Assembly (NCBI RefSeq): GCF_017562075.2
Contig: NC_054084.1
Coordinates: forward strand, 8,178,640-8,242,639
Origin: Anopheles merus
Lineage: Eukaryota > Arthropoda > Insecta > Diptera > Culicidae
Length of the DNA stretch: 64,000 nucleotides
Reading direction: 5' to 3'
Below the pieces are notes generated by a model. It was not told the DNA's origin, did not search any database, and worked only from the letters and a program-made list of their open reading frames with translations. Shown in pieces: positions 36,301-49,662 of this stretch. Both the position numbers and the translations under genes were made by a program. The first letter of the stretch is position 1, and each line of letters starts with the position of its first letter.

Positions 36301-37727
36301 ATCGATCCGGTGCGCGCTCGAGATTCCCGCAAATCGCCCGTAAGGAAGGTGTGGTTTTGGCTGGTGAGTGTGTGTGTACGTCAGGATGCTGGCTTGGCCT
36401 CCGGATATAGCGGCTGACACCTTGGTGAAGCCCTCGACCTTGTTTAGTTCGCTGGGAGTTGGTTTTGGCTTTATGGTAAGCTCGCGAGTGCGCTGAAAAC
36501 GGAACGGTCTTGCGGTTGCTGGGGTCCGTCGAGAAAGCTCCTGTCTTCTTGGAGGGCTATTGCACACATATACACAACCAGCCTACCGATCAGCAATGGT
36601 TTGATGTCCAATTGAAACTAGCTTCAATAAAGTACCACCAAATTATGCGCGTTCCATAAGTCACCAATGCCAAGGAACCGGTAACGATCCACACGATCAA
36701 GTGATCATTCTCGCTCGAGTCAATAGCGACTTGGAGGGTGATTCAGGGATAAAGAGGCAGAGAGCGGACCTAATATCGGGCCAGGCGCACTAGAACAGCA
36801 ATTGTAGGTGAGTTTGAGCCAGTTGCCAAGAAGCACGCGATCTGTGGCCGATGACTTGGTCAGAATTGCAGTTTGCAAGGTGTGCTCCAGTGCGAAGATC
36901 GTGCAAGTGGAAGTTCTCACACAATTGGGATCTCTGGCAGTTCCACCGAGAACCGCACGGCACGGCCTCAGTAAGCCCTCCAGCGAAAGCCTCTGCTCGT
37001 TTGTGCGGGCAAGAAAAATGCTCATAATAATAGCCACAGCTAGTCAAAGGGCAGTTGCAGGAGTCTATCAAAAAGGTGATGCTGTACTGGGCACTGGGGT
37101 TTCCACCACGGGGGGTGTATTGTAATGCTCAAGAAGAAAGAAAAGGAAAAGAAGCGAAAGCCCTGATAGGGCAGAGAAATTTGTTTACGCTGTGCTCAGG
37201 TGAACTATCCAGATCCGCCACCAACACCAACACCACCACCACGATCACCGCCAACCGTAATCAAGAGCGTCTTGAGAGAATAATGTTCTACATTCACGGA
37301 ACGCCAACCGTAACGGCTGAACGGCCCAGCACTAAACTAATATGAAAACGCCACGTTTTATGGTTATTCATATTTTGCGCTCTAGATGAGGCTCCGCTAC
37401 CTCGGCGCGCAGAAGGTTAAGAGCAGCGAAAGAATTGAATTTTAACAGCCTCCATTGCTTCCATTGCTTTTGTGGTGTGGAAATTGGTGCACTGGCTGAG
37501 CCCAACGGGGGAGGTGGAAAGATAAATATTGTAAAGTATATGCTTAGCCATGGGTATAATGTGGAAGAAATTGAATACAAACAAGCGACGAACCCTGGAG
37601 GGGCAACTTTTCTGGACCAATCTGCCTGGTCGAACAGGGACGAACTGACGGTCTGATGGACGGATGGTCGGGCTCGGGTTTGTGTCTGGTGTGGTTTATA
37701 TTCTTCCAGCATTGCTTTACGTCTCCG

Positions 37728-37737
37728 CCCCCCCCCC
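37728..37737. repeat. Run of ten C
   Basis: A homopolymer C10 run is present. It is a likely spot for length variation or assembly error, and it shifts the open frames that cross it. Confidence 0.9.
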
Positions 37738-38574
37738 GCCATTTACCGCGCGTAACACGATCACGGCACTGAGTATCGGTTGCGTTCTAGAGCAAACTGT
37801 GCCAAACCGAAAGAGGGCATTGCTTACCTCTCAACCGATCGATCGGGTTATTGTTATCGGGCGAACATTAGGGGCTCTTTAATCCCGCACGCGAAAAGCG
37901 GCCAAGCCAAGGGCTGCACGATCCGCACGCTCCATAATTGAAGCACGGGCAGGTTGGTGTGCTTGGGCACCGTTACAGAAGTGTGTTTTTCTCTAGTCTC
38001 TCTCTCTCTTTTTCGCCCTCTGTCTCAAAAGGCGTCTCGCTAAGGGCGCCTTCTACCGTTTGCGACGGGGTAAGACCCATCACGAAGTGATTAGTTTGGT
38101 AATTAAAGCTAACATCTTACTTGCGGGATCTTGTGCACGGCGCTGCAGGTTCATTCTGCCTGCCTGCCTGCTTGCTGCCGCTTTTGTTTCTCTTCCAAAA
38201 GGGATTCTAATTGATTATTCAGCGCTTTGGCGCTCACGAACTCCTAAGCCGGGTCGGCGTTTGGATGCCGAAGGACAAGAGGATCTCCAGCCGCACCGCG
38301 AACGAATAACGGTGACCGATCGATTGGATCGGAAGCGGGAGTTTTGGAAGGGGTAATGCAAGGGTTGTTGCGGGTGTGTTGGAAGGTTTGAACAGTAAAG
38401 TTTATTGAAATCATTCGCCAGACACGCTCGACAAATAATGGTGGGAAAGTATTTGTACCGTGGCGTGAAAGCTCTCTATGTCTGGTGAAGGTTAGTCAAA
38501 GGCGTTTTGTAGAAAGCAAGGAGCATATGACAAGGGCTGTAGAAGGGTTATGTTTGGTGGATGGCTCAATTTTG

Positions 38575-38850
38575 TGTTTACTTTATTTTTAAATAAAGTT
38601 TTCATGAAGTTTATCAATCAAATTGACTATAAATCCTCACATAAAAAATGGAGGAACTATTAATTATTAAAATGAATTGCAGGAAACTTGAGATACAAAT
38701 TCAGTCTATGTAGTCTCACTTATAGCAAAACATAAACCATATTCTCTTTTACATCAATCTGTTAATATTAAAAAAAGATTTACCATTCTCTTCATTTTAT
38801 CGTTAGAAATTCTTTTTAGTATCGAGCTCGGTAACATTATTTCAAGTATT
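38575..38850. other. AT-rich island
   Basis: A sustained A+T-rich stretch is flanked by GC-neutral DNA. It includes AATTATTAAAATGAATT-like sequence. No open frame is of interest. Confidence 0.55.
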
Positions 38851-39576
38851 TTGTGTTTCAACCAATGAAACCTTCACCCTTCAAAACAAAATCCGCTCTT
38901 TAACCCGCCAAAACACCTGGTAAGTGCTTGGAAGGGCACGCAGAATGTAGGTCATTGCAAGTGCATCACTTCCACCGAAAGAAATTACATCGAACCGCCA
39001 AACTCAAGGCCCCTTCCCACCCGCACCGGACCAGGCAGCTTAATCCAAGGGCGGTAATTTCGCTCAATTAGTGCAAAACATTTTCCCACAACAATCAGCT
39101 GATCGCAGGCGAATCGAGCGCATCGAAGCGGGTGTAAGGTTTGCGGGACACGGTGATGGCGCGTTGGCGGACACAAAGTAAACCCCCCGACCCGACAAAT
39201 GCTCGTGCGGCAAGTGAATGTCTCTCGCCTCGCTCTTCGCCCTTCGTGCGCTTCGGGTTTAACCCGACCGGTGCACGGCGAACTGCAACTAGAACTGCAC
39301 TGTTTTGCCTTGCAGCTGCACTTGCTACACTTTGCTGAATCTTCGCATCGGTCCATGGGGAGCACACAGAGCCTCGAACTAGCTGCTCACGCTGAGCGGA
39401 GCAAAAGCAGGCGAAAAAAAAACAAGACTGACTGATTTAAGAAGATAATGCTCGCCGGTAAAGGGGCAGAAAAAAGCACATTTCACAGCACTTTAACCTT
39501 ATCCCTTCGCGCTTCTTCCGTTCGCTTCGTGGCACCGCTTTTCCGCTTCCATTTGAGATACACTCCACCCACCCGC

Positions 39577-39598
39577 CTCTCTCTCTCTCCCTCTCTCG
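39577..39598. repeat. CT-rich tract
   Basis: An imperfect (CT)n run; on the minus strand it reads as GAGA words. Confidence 0.8.
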
Positions 39599-39951
39599 GT
39601 TGTCATCCATTTGGCCATGGTTTATGGCTTCCATCGTTAGCATCGCGTTTCGCGGGACCATGGATTCGGCACGGATTCGAAACGGTTGTTTTTGCAGCAT
39701 AATGCAGCGGGTCGGGTTTGCGCTGGCTGGCTGGCAGGTGGAAAAACACAGCAGGCAAAGCGTACAGCATCTGCATCCCTTCCGCCCGCCCGCCCGCTGT
39801 ACACACTGTGACTGTGAAAACACGCGAAACAAAGTGCAAATAATTTAATTTGAAGCACAATTCAAAGCGCTTAGCCGGCTGAGCTTTGCGAAGGTGGTTG
39901 CGGTTGCGGTGTAAAGGTGTTTTTAAAGCGTTTGAATGTGAGCGCATAAAT

Positions 39952-39971
39952 GAGGAGGAGGAGGAGGAGGA
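39952..39971. repeat. (GAG)n trinucleotide repeat
   Basis: About six to seven GAG units lead into a further purine-rich stretch of AGC/AGA units to about 39998. Confidence 0.92.
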
Positions 39972-41959
39972 AGGTGGCAGAAGCAGCAGAAGAAGAAATG
40001 CATTAACATCGATCGTGGCTAATCAACCGTGAGAGAGTTGGGCTGTTTGGTCGTAAAGCCTTAGTAAAGGAGCTGTGTAATGGCAAAGAAGGGCAAAAGA
40101 GCTGGCTAATAAAACATTCCCAACCGAAATAAGTAAATACAATTGTTTCATTGTATTTATATTACTAGTTTTGCGTGATAATCTTTGTGTGTATTATTTT
40201 ATTGTTGCCAAGACGATGAAAATAAAAACGCAATCTACACATTGTTTGCAATTCATTATCTGTGACATATCGGTGAATTATGGCGTTTGCTTGTGCGCAG
40301 AACGTTAAACGAATAGCTTTTCCGCTGGAATGTTGCTCATTAACGGCTCATCGATTCCCCATTGAAGCGTTCCGCACACAAACATCTCTTAGTCATGCTC
40401 AACAATGTTTGAATTTCGATTATGAGCGTAAACATGATCGTACTCTTGCTTCCTTCCTTCAACAACTGCTAGATTCAACGCAGGACTGAAAAAAACAATA
40501 GCGATTGTAGCGATTGCATTTCCACCAACCTCTCTTCCGATTCTCTTATGCATTGCTTTGAAGCTTGCGAATCCACAGCCCGGGACGCGTTGATAGCCAA
40601 TGATGCGCTTTAAATGTGTGTACTTTACACCGGCCGCCGAGACAACAATCGACCGAGCGCTGCAGCGTTGCAATGGCGGCGACGATGGTACCACTGGCAC
40701 TACAAAAGCGTTAAATTATTGCGAATTATAGAAATAAATATTTTCCTTTCCGTTTTCGGAGTGTGCTCAGCTGACTTCCCCGCCCCCCCTCCTCTAGGGT
40801 TCTCCGCAGCGGAAAACGCCGGGAAGATTTCAAAGCCCACGGGGCCGGTAGCGAAGCCAATTGGTCGGTCCATCCATCGGTCGACCGATTGATAAATGCA
40901 ATTGAATGATGATTGTACTTGCGGTGTGGAAAAGAGCAAAGTGGTAGTTTGTTCTCTGCTGAAGCAATATATGTGTGTGTGTGCTTGTGTGTAAAGCTCT
41001 TCCACCGGATGGTTTTCCTCTTCCAAACCCAAAAGGGAAGGAACCCTGGGTTGCATTGTAATAAAATGTATTGAAGAGAACATTTCGCTTGATAGGTACA
41101 TGTGTTGTGGCTGGCCCGGGAGCATGGGAGGATGAGCATTAACGGCGAGTCATCGTACCCCGCGCATCGGGACAGTGCCCGATTGTCGGAGCCAGGGGGC
41201 AACCGGGTGGTGGAATGATGAAGTTCAAGTGCAATGTTTCACACGACTCGTGACACAGAGCCGGGCTGTTTAAGGTAAGGGGACATTGGAAGGCACTGCA
41301 GGGTGGGAAAGGTCGTTGCTGTGGAGGGGGTGGGCGGGTAATATAAGACGAAACGGTAGGGAATCAGTGTATGTTTTGTGATTAGTAGTTAGTTAATCTT
41401 GTTGCTCGGCGGTAGGACACGCGGTGAACACCCATTCTCACACGGTTTTGCCGCACGCGGACTTTCTGTGTCAAGTACGAAGAAAAGCAGTGCCGTGTGT
41501 GCGATGGTGAGGTGCGGTTTGCAGAACGAAATGACCATTGCATGCCCGGATGGCGGAGTCACCCAAACGGACGGAACACGGAACGGGAAGAACGATGAAC
41601 GACGCTGCCACGACAGTAATTCACTGGCAGCGGGCGGCAAAAGCGAACCGAAGCTCATTAGAGATGGGAAAAAGCGCTAGCAGTTGGGGGATTGAGCTTC
41701 CCGATACAGGTGGCAGGATCCAGGTGGCAGCAGCTCAGTCGAATGATTTCGCTCGCTGGTTGATGGGTTGGATGTGCTGCCGAATGGGTTGTTTTATTAG
41801 CGGTTTTTGTATTGAGTGCTATTCAATTGCAAGCGCGTAGGGAAAGGGAAGGAGTGAGGACGGTTTGAAGCTTACCGTGAGTGAGTGAGTGTGTGCAAGT
41901 GACGTGTTAGCAGTCACGATTTAATGATTCATTTTGTCATCGCATGGTATTATTGTTGC

Positions 41960-42260
41960 GGTTCGTCGCTTATGATGAAGTCTTTTGTAATGTTTGTGCT
42001 TGTTTTTGCTAAAGAGTGCTTTATTGGGGAGGTTTTGTTTTTAAATAAAACTGCGCAACATTTCATTGGTAGAAGTATATTCTAGTAACGGTTGGAAGTT
42101 TGAGTTTGAGTTATGTAAGTCGTATTTGAGTCGTAAGTCGTGATGCTTATATTATTTGTAAAAACAAAATGATTGAAATACGGCTTTCTAAAACAAATTA
42201 AGAATCAACATTATTTAATAACCATGTAAATAATGTGTATATAAGCCATCAACATTAATC
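41960..42260. other. AT-rich island
   Basis: A+T-rich sequence with repeated TTGAGTTATG/GTCGTATTTGAG-like wording, where AGTCGTA recurs within about 20 bp. No gene is seen. Confidence 0.5.
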
Positions 42261-42456
42261 CCTCCGAAACGAATTTCAAGCATGTTTCAATTGGCATGGG
42301 TGTCTTCTTCTTCTTTGCGTGCTAACACTACAATACTTCTCACCAATCAAAAAGATGAGTTAATTGAGCATACAGTCTGGTTTCGTACGTCATTATATGT
42401 ATCGTGTTCCATCAATCATCGCGAAGATCGACTGGCCCATCTTTAGCTCATCTCAA

Positions 42457-42482
42457 ACACACACACACACACACACACACAC
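42457..42482. repeat. (CA)n microsatellite
   Basis: About 12-13 CA units, uninterrupted. Confidence 0.95.
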
Positions 42483-45212
42483 GCATATCACAATAGACGA
42501 ATAGGATTAGAAAAAGATATGTGTGCCCGCCATAAAAAAAAACCGCCCGAGCAGAGAGTGAAAGACTTATTAATCCCTCAAAATCAATTCATCTTCAAAA
42601 AAACGACTCGTTAAAAACCGCCCCAAGGAACCACAAACGCACACTCTCCGTGGCACTTTCGATTGATCTGCTAATTAGTTCCGCTTATCAGACCACCAGG
42701 AGACCGCGAAGGTATGTGTAGTTCGGCACGGCATGCGCACCATGCGCACATGAAGATTCGTGAGAAAATTTTGATATTTTCGCCAATCGATAACGAGCAT
42801 TGAAGAGCGAAAGATCCGGGAGGCCGAAAAAAAACGGCAAAAAAAAAGACGGCAAAAAAACGGGCACGACAGTGCTAGAAGAAGATGCTCACAAACGCAT
42901 TGCAAGTTCGCTGTGGTGAAAGAGACGAAGAAAGAGATGGTGTGCAAGAAAATTAACAACCAATTGGTGTATACCCGGTACACCTTTTCCCACTCTTCCG
43001 TCTGTTATTCGATCAAACAATAGGGCAAAACAATAAATCGCTGCAAACGAAATCATTCACCTGTTACCCAATAAGCGTTCACCATTAACGATCGCAATGC
43101 TCCTCGTGCGGAGGGAGGTGAGAGTGTGTGTGTGTGCAGGCGCTGGTGTTTCCAGATCTAATCTGCACTGATTACAATTGATGCTACATCGCAAAACGAG
43201 CAGATGAGGCAAAGGATCAAGCGAGGAGAAGTGAAGCAGAGAGAGAGATGGAGAAAAAAAAGAAACGCTAACAAGTTAATAATCTTTATATAATTACGCG
43301 CATGAAATTCATTACAAAACACAGCACGACCTCGGAGCGCTCGGAAAGCATGATGGTTTCTTATGCTTTTTTTGGGTTTGCTTGCTTTCGAAGGGCATTG
43401 ATGAGCTGGGAAGCATCTATCTATCGAAAGGTGAGAAGAAACGGGATCTATGCCTGCAGACATCGTCCACCGCACCACATATCGTGGAGGTCGTCGTCGT
43501 CGTCCCCGTATGGTACACCGTGTGGAGCTGCCCCGTAGTTCGCAGGCGATGTCGAACACGAAAATCCATCACCGCATCCGTCCGCATGCTCGAACAGTTA
43601 CTCTCACTTTTCGGCTCCACGGTTCGATTGTTTTCTTCGATGATCACTTTTGATCGACGGGCCAGTGCACTGCGCTGGTGCGGTGTGAAGATTAATAGAT
43701 CGCCGTACGCGTTGTTCTCGCCGTATGCGATCGCATGGAAGCATCACTGGGGTAAAAGGTTCCCTCCGACCGCTGCCAGTGAAAACAATGAACAGCTTGA
43801 TTTTCACGCACGCCAGGGTGAGTTGAGAGTTCAGTTGCGCGTGTGCATGCCCCCGAAACCATCGCTCAAACTAATCAGCCCGCGCTGATCAACCGATCCT
43901 GCCCGGTGCACAGTGACCCGGTACACGGCGATCCGCGGTGATGTAAACTAGTTCGCACCGTCGCATCGTTGAAGCGAAAAACATCAACGCCATCAAAACA
44001 ACGAACACTCACCTCAAAACGCGGGGCCAAACAAAAGCGAATCCCGAAAAAGCACAAGTCACCCCGAGGAGGGGAGGCGAACACATAGTGTCCAACAACG
44101 CTGTCTGGCACTGACAGTGGAAGAACACTTTCCACTTGTTCGCTTGGCGGACTTGGATGTGGCTCGCTGGTGGATCTAATTGTTTATCCACACCTTAAGC
44201 ACCAACGGCCGGCCAAATCCCTTGCGGGCTCGCGGGCCAAAGCCTGGTGCCATTTGACAATTATTCATTTAGAGGATACTAATTCGGCGTGTAATCTTGT
44301 GACGCCCTTCGTTTTGGCTTCTCCGCCTGCCTGCGGGGTGGAAACAAGTGGAGAAGGATCTCCTGTTTTTCCCAGAGGCCACAGGTTGATGGGTTGGGGC
44401 CGTTTTCGTACTGTATTTCGTTGCCCCAATCCTGTGCCCGGTGCCGCAGCGCTGTGTGATCAATCGTGACTGTTCGCTTCATTTGGTAGGCGTTGTCTCG
44501 GGGGGCGGGGGGAGCGAATACGCCGGCACGGAGACAATCCCGTCCGAGGAGGCGGCCGCCGAGAGAAGGCACGATGGCACGCGGGACTAAATTGATTTTT
44601 AAGTATTATGTTTTCTGTCACAACGGGTGTTGTTGCGGGCGATGATGAAGCGCCGGTGAGAACTCGGCCGTTGTGGCGGGCTCGTTAGAGAGTGTGTGGA
44701 TAATTAATTTTGCTTTCTCTGCCCCTTGCATTGGTCTGGTCCGCGAACTCGATACGCGATTGGAGAAATCTCTGCCGCCTCGCACCACCGATGGGGTGTG
44801 ATTGTTTTAAATCATCCGTTAATTGTGACAGGTTTCGAGTGGGTAATATATTGCTGGTTGCTGGTTAGCCTTAAAATTGATTGCTTGGATTATATATCTT
44901 GTGTGAAAACATACTAAGGCTGGACTAGATTGTTATGATTTAGTCCTATCGGTAAAAAAAAGTCCCATGGTGTGTAATTAAGCTGGTTTTTTTTAACTTA
45001 AAACACATAATAACCTGATACAAAGAATACGATACAAAACAAAGGCCTGCTTTACGTTTCCCACACGATAAGCAAGTGTGAAGACAACTGTATTTATCAT
45101 TTCAACGTTTTGGCACAAGTGGAAATACGAAAAATACAACACATTAAACTTGCCTCCATAAATCATGCTAATTACACGCTCGTCATGCATCATGTTCAGA
45201 ATAATCCCCGCC

Positions 45213-45241
45213 AAAAAAAAAAAACACACACACACACACAA
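45213..45241. repeat. A12 followed by (CA)n
   Basis: A homopolymer A run leads straight into about eight CA units. Such a junction can mark an old poly-A insertion, but no retroelement body is recognisable upstream. Confidence 0.9.
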
Positions 45242-45534
45242 ACCGGGAATACACGGTCCTGATCCAGTTCTCACAAGCAAAAGCATCTACCTTCGCTTCA
45301 CTCCAATAATCATAAAGACAGGTTTATTCGTCACTCGGAACGATACAAAGTTCGCCGAAACGACGAAAAACACAGGCTCTCCGGTGAACGACCGCCATTT
45401 CATCCCCTGGTGGGGTCTTGTTGACCACTTGTTGACAATATAATTACGAAACCGTAACATCTGTCCGCGGGTGGAATATGATAAAGCAAAAGGGGAAATT
45501 AAAAATCGCACACCGCTTGTTCTCACCGTTCAGG

Positions 45535-45543
45535 ATGAGTCAT
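45535..45543. promoter_or_regulatory. AP-1-type site ATGAGTCAT
   Basis: A perfect TGAGTCA core with symmetrical flanks (GATGAGTCATC over 45534-45544). Jun/Fos, CREB-like or Cnc/Maf dimers bind this core. About 0.5 copies of the 9-mer are expected by chance. Confidence 0.25.
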
Positions 45544-45982
45544 CGCGCGGGCTCGCGAAATCGTAATGAAAATGTAAGAATTCATCTGCCCCGACAAAAG
45601 AAACAAAAAGCCCTATTCCACACAGCATCATCCGTTAATCGTGTCGTATCGCTTTAGCCTTATAATGTGCCATGTTTTACGATGTGTTGCCCTCGTCGGC
45701 AGAGCTCCAAAAAGCGAACCAGTTTGCTCAGGGGAAGAAAAATGTGTCGCCATTGTACGCACGAGAACGATAGCGTTAGAGCGGTGGCGTCAGCGCTTCT
45801 AAGAGAAACCGAGACTAGCACGGCTTTAAGCCAGTGTGTATTAATAATTCTGGCGATAAAACGTTCATGTTCGGCTCAATTAAGCCAACCGCTGGCCAGC
45901 CGGGAGGGTAAATTAATCAAACGTGGCGCTTTGTGTTTTTGGTGGTGGCTCATCTGTGGCCATCGCTTTGAGACACCGACGA

Positions 45983-46019
45983 TTGAATGGAGAAGACTTT
46001 CCCTTTGAATGGAGAAGAC
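45983..46019 (+). repeat. 15-bp direct repeat
   Basis: TTGAATGGAGAAGAC occurs at 45983-45997 and again at 46005-46019, spaced 22 bp start to start. It looks like a small local duplication. Confidence 0.9.
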
Positions 46020-47331
46020 GAACGTGTGGGTATTGATTAGTGTTTGGAGCAAAGTTTCTCATGCTGCTACAAAGGCAGAAGCATAGTGCACGAACGTGTG
46101 CACGCTTTACACGTGCATGCGTCATGCACGCGCAGCACACTGGTCCAATGGGAAACGTGGCTGTTCGACATCGACAGGTGAGAAAGAAGCGTTCGTTTGA
46201 AGATGAGGGATGCACGACGCGATATGTTCCCAACATGCAAAAACGGGGGCCTAGGAGGATCGGTGTCCCTCGGGTGCGGGCTTAAATGATTTAATTTCTC
46301 CTGGGAATAGGAGCAATCGGTGGAGGAAACAGCTAAAGGGCCCGCAACGAGCGGTTGGGTGAAGTTCACGCGAGCTCCACGCGCTTGCGTCCACGACTGA
46401 CCTGAAAGTGGACAAGCACTTCACTGTGTGCGGAATTGGAGCATTCGTAGAGCGGCAGATTGGGCTGGCTGAAGGCGCAAGATTTATGACGATAATTTTG
46501 TAATCACGAAGAGCGATTTTCTCAGTAGACTTGTTACAGTGCTTTTTTTTTCGACCTCACTTTGCCTGCTCTTTCGATTTCGATTTCGATGTAATACCGT
46601 TCCTCTCCACGCTTCCCGTGGATTGATTCTGATCGCAGTGAGTGTTTGGTATCATCCGTGCGCTTCCCGGCTGCCGTTCGGGCTTCACGTTCGTCCTTAT
46701 TATTATTATTAATGCCTTCTTTGATTTGGAGAGCTTCCTCGTGTCCAGAAGCCTGGTTGGGAGAGAGAGAGGTCCCCGGGTCCCAGCGTATCGTGGCCGT
46801 GCATTACACTAATGAAACGTGACAGACTAATCAAAACCGTGCACCCCTTTGGAGACGTTGGTCGGATCGATAGCCAATATCAAGCAGCATGCGGCGATTA
46901 ATGCGGAGAAAGGACCGTCGGGCGACGATCGTCGTTCCAAGCGATGAAGATGATGATAGAAGACGATCGAAACGTAAAATGATGTAAACAAAATAGCGCT
47001 GCACAGCCTGGAGAGCAGGGCGTGAGATAGGGTGAAGTGAATGTAATTGGGTTTATTTTATTGCAAGTGAAAAAGCGCCCAACCACCACCACCACCAGTT
47101 GCACCATACGGCCACAGAAGATCAGGCTCCGTCGTCGAAGTAACATTCACTGACCGCTTTCTAATCACCCGGAATATGGAACGGTTTGGTGGCTTCAGCT
47201 GTGCGATGTGATAGGTGGTAGGGAAGGCAAGCAATGTATGCCCACAATGTATCATTCGGGATGAGGTAGTTTGATTGGATCAGTGTTTGATTCATCTTTT
47301 GGTGCTTTTACCCGTCTGGTAGCGTGTGGCA

Positions 47332-47358
47332 GACGACGACGACGACAACGACGACGAC
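47332..47358. repeat. (ACG)n trinucleotide repeat
   Basis: Nine ACG-type units with one ACA interruption. Confidence 0.93.
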
Positions 47359-47564
47359 TCTATGGTCTAAGCTTCACATCACAAACGCGCGTGATCATGA
47401 TTTATTTCCCCGAGCAGGACCGAAGAACTGTCATTTGTTTGCTGAACCACGAATTTAGCTTTGTTTAGCGTTGAACCAGCGAAGCGGGCGATGCAGCTGG
47501 AGCCTGCGGAGGAAAGACATGGTTTGCAACAATGGATAATGGATGGATATTATTAAATAATCTC

Positions 47565-47950
47565 TAATGATCTTAGGAATGAATGACCTGTTTTCTTTCT
47601 GAGTTGTTTTTTTTTGGTTTCGTTATCATCATCCAATGAATGTTTTGTTCGTGAGGTTGCGCTTACGCAAATTGTAGACATAATTGGAAGGAGCGCGTTG
47701 TCTTGAGGAGTATATGACTGGGGGATTGAATAACTATGCTTTATTTATAATATCTTTGAGCATATGATTCTTTTTAAACAAAGATTTTATATTTTTCGCT
47801 ATTAGGAAAACGAATCATTAAACGTTCTGATCAGTATTTTACTGTTTTCTCAGGACCCAATAATATTCTGAAGCACTCTGCTCCACGTCCCGTTAGAACA
47901 ATTTATGCACCTCCAAATGAAAATGGCTTTCTTAAACGAACAGTATCAAT
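47565..47950. other. AT-rich island
   Basis: A sustained A+T-rich stretch. It contains an acceptor-like pyrimidine run ending TTTTCTCAG (AG at 47852-47853), but the following frames are short. Confidence 0.5.
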
Positions 47951-49534
47951 GCTTTCAGTTGGCCAATACCTTCACCCGCTCGATCGAATCATAAAACGAT
48001 ACAGTGGTTAAACGACGGCAGGAAAAAGCATAAACACGCAATATTCCGCGGTGCCATACTGTTAATGCTGCTGTTTCGCACGACATGAAATTCCCAAAAT
48101 TAATATAAGCCGAAGAGAGCGAAGGAAAAGGCTTAAATTCCAAATCAAACGGGTACCGGTCACCGAATCGAGATCGGAGGGTCCGGGGTCAAAACCGATC
48201 AGAACGGAGGTTTATTGGTATTGAGTGCTTTACCATAAATTGCACCCGCACTCATGAGCGTGTAGAGCTCTTCATTTTGAGCCTGTTTTCTCCTGTGCAC
48301 ATTTTGCGAGACAGAGGCTCGAATGTTTGTTTTGCTGCGGTATTATCGTGCTGAATGAAGCGAGAGCTCTTTTGCCTTTTTTAACGTGTGGAAATTTGTT
48401 AAATCAGCATGGCGTAGAGGCAAAGGCTTCGCTGGAAGCCCGCTGCTCATCCGTTCGAGTGGCCTGATGAGGTTAACATGAAGCGATTGAACCGGATTAT
48501 GATTAAATTGCTCCGGTTTCACCCCTAGCGGGGGACGGTGGTCAGTGAGCGGTGAAAGCGAATTAGTATCCTGGTCACGGCACCACGTTAGTTTCCCACT
48601 CACCGGGTGCGCGCAGGATAATGGAATGGGCACGTTTCGGGAGGCACATTTACATAACCCTTTCAATGAGGCACAATTAGGGGAAGAGCGGAGAAGGGAA
48701 GATATTTTGGGATGTCTAAAGCTCTCCACGAACTTGCGCTGCCATTTAGGGGTGAGCTACTTATTAGTGAACGTTCGCTAAATGTAGCTTAATAACTTAA
48801 TTATGCGATGCTGATGATGGAGCTTTGAAGTGTTTAATTGAAACATAATCGAAGCGGGAAGCATTTTATAACCTTTTGTTGGAGTAAATCGAGAGGGCAT
48901 GGTCATTTTATGGCGGAATGTAATTGCGCTTTCGGGTGTGTAATTATTCCATAAAAAGAGACATTAAAATATTTAGATAAAATATGCCTGTCTGCAATGG
49001 GCTCAATTGAAGCAGAAATAATAAAACAGTACTCGTCGGAAAGCACCTTCCGCGAAGTGAAAGCAAACAGATCAACATCAAGTAACAGTGTACAGAGCAA
49101 GCCATTCTTAACGCCACTTTTCCTTCCTTTCTTTCACAACAAATCCATTCCGAATGGAACGGGCTGGCGAAAAATTAGCACTCAATAATGAGCAGTAAAA
49201 AAGAGCAACTAAATGCAGCCCAACACTTCCACCCGATAACTTGCAGTGCAACGTTTCAAGGCGTCAAACAGCGAACCTCAACTCCGAACTTGGGACTCGA
49301 CTAACGACGTGTGGCTAAAATTCGTGGCGCTTGAAGCATGGCAACGGCAGAAGAAGAGAAAAAGACAGCTCCATTTATCGATACAATTATCCCTAAATAT
49401 CGAAGAACGACCCGTACGGTGCGTTTGCTACGGTTGCATCGTGTTCCGATCGTTCGTACGGTTCTTCCAACCATTTCCAATTCCATCGTTAAGCCATCCA
49501 TACCGTACGGTCCCGCGAAGGTGGCAACGACGGC

Positions 49535-49556
49535 GATGATGATGATGATGGTGATG
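49535..49556. repeat. (GAT)n trinucleotide repeat
   Basis: About seven GAT units with one GGT interruption. It produces poly-Met and poly-His runs in the frames that cross it. Confidence 0.92.
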
Positions 49557-49645
49557 GTCCTCGTTATGATGTTGATAAAATAAAAACATTCTCTTTATAC
49601 GCGGCCCATCTGGACGCACGGTGACGCGGTGGAATGCACCCAGAA

Positions 49646-49662
49646 AGAGAGAGAGAGAGAGA
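49646..49662. repeat. (GA)n microsatellite
   Basis: About eight GA units. It is a possible GAGA-factor binding site as well as a simple repeat. Confidence 0.92.

Larger units (their letters stand above)
33101..38500. other. Non-coding segment, few landmarks
   Basis: No gene is recognised. It contains a compound CA/CATA tract (33261-33309), G9 (35490-35498), C10 (37728-37737) and a CT tract near 37997-38009. Open frames reach 124 codons (37368-37742, minus) but lie opposite plus-strand frames and end in poly-Pro runs derived from the C10 tract. No homeodomain-type CATAAAT word was found in this 5.4 kb, in contrast to the segment before it. Confidence 0.6.
38501..43300. other. Non-coding segment with three AT-rich islands
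   Basis: No gene is recognised. AT-rich islands lie at about 38575-38850, 40125-40260 and 41960-42260. Simple repeats include a CT tract (39577-39598), (GAG)n (39952-39971), a GCCC repeat (39783-39798) and a (CA)n tract (42457-42482). A 14-bp palindrome sits at 40876-40889. Open frames up to 158 codons (40726-41202, minus) are within chance. Confidence 0.6.
43301..48800. other. Non-coding segment
   Basis: No gene is recognised. It contains an A12 plus (CA)n composite (45213-45241), an AP-1-type site (45535-45543), a 15-bp direct repeat (45983-46019), a short inverted repeat in an ACGTG-rich patch (46112-46130), an interrupted (ACG)n tract (47332-47358) and an AT-rich stretch at about 47565-47950. 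The frame at 43382-43888 (168 codons, plus) overlaps open minus-strand frames and has no known domain. Confidence 0.6.

Noticed and set aside
40876..40889. 14-bp perfect palindrome ATCGGTCGACCGAT
   Set aside because: About four perfect 14-bp palindromes are expected by chance in 64 kb, and it has no partner or context.
45213..45241. Poly-A plus (CA)n as the tail of a retroposon
   Set aside because: No element body, target-site duplication or internal promoter was found upstream; a simple-repeat origin is enough.
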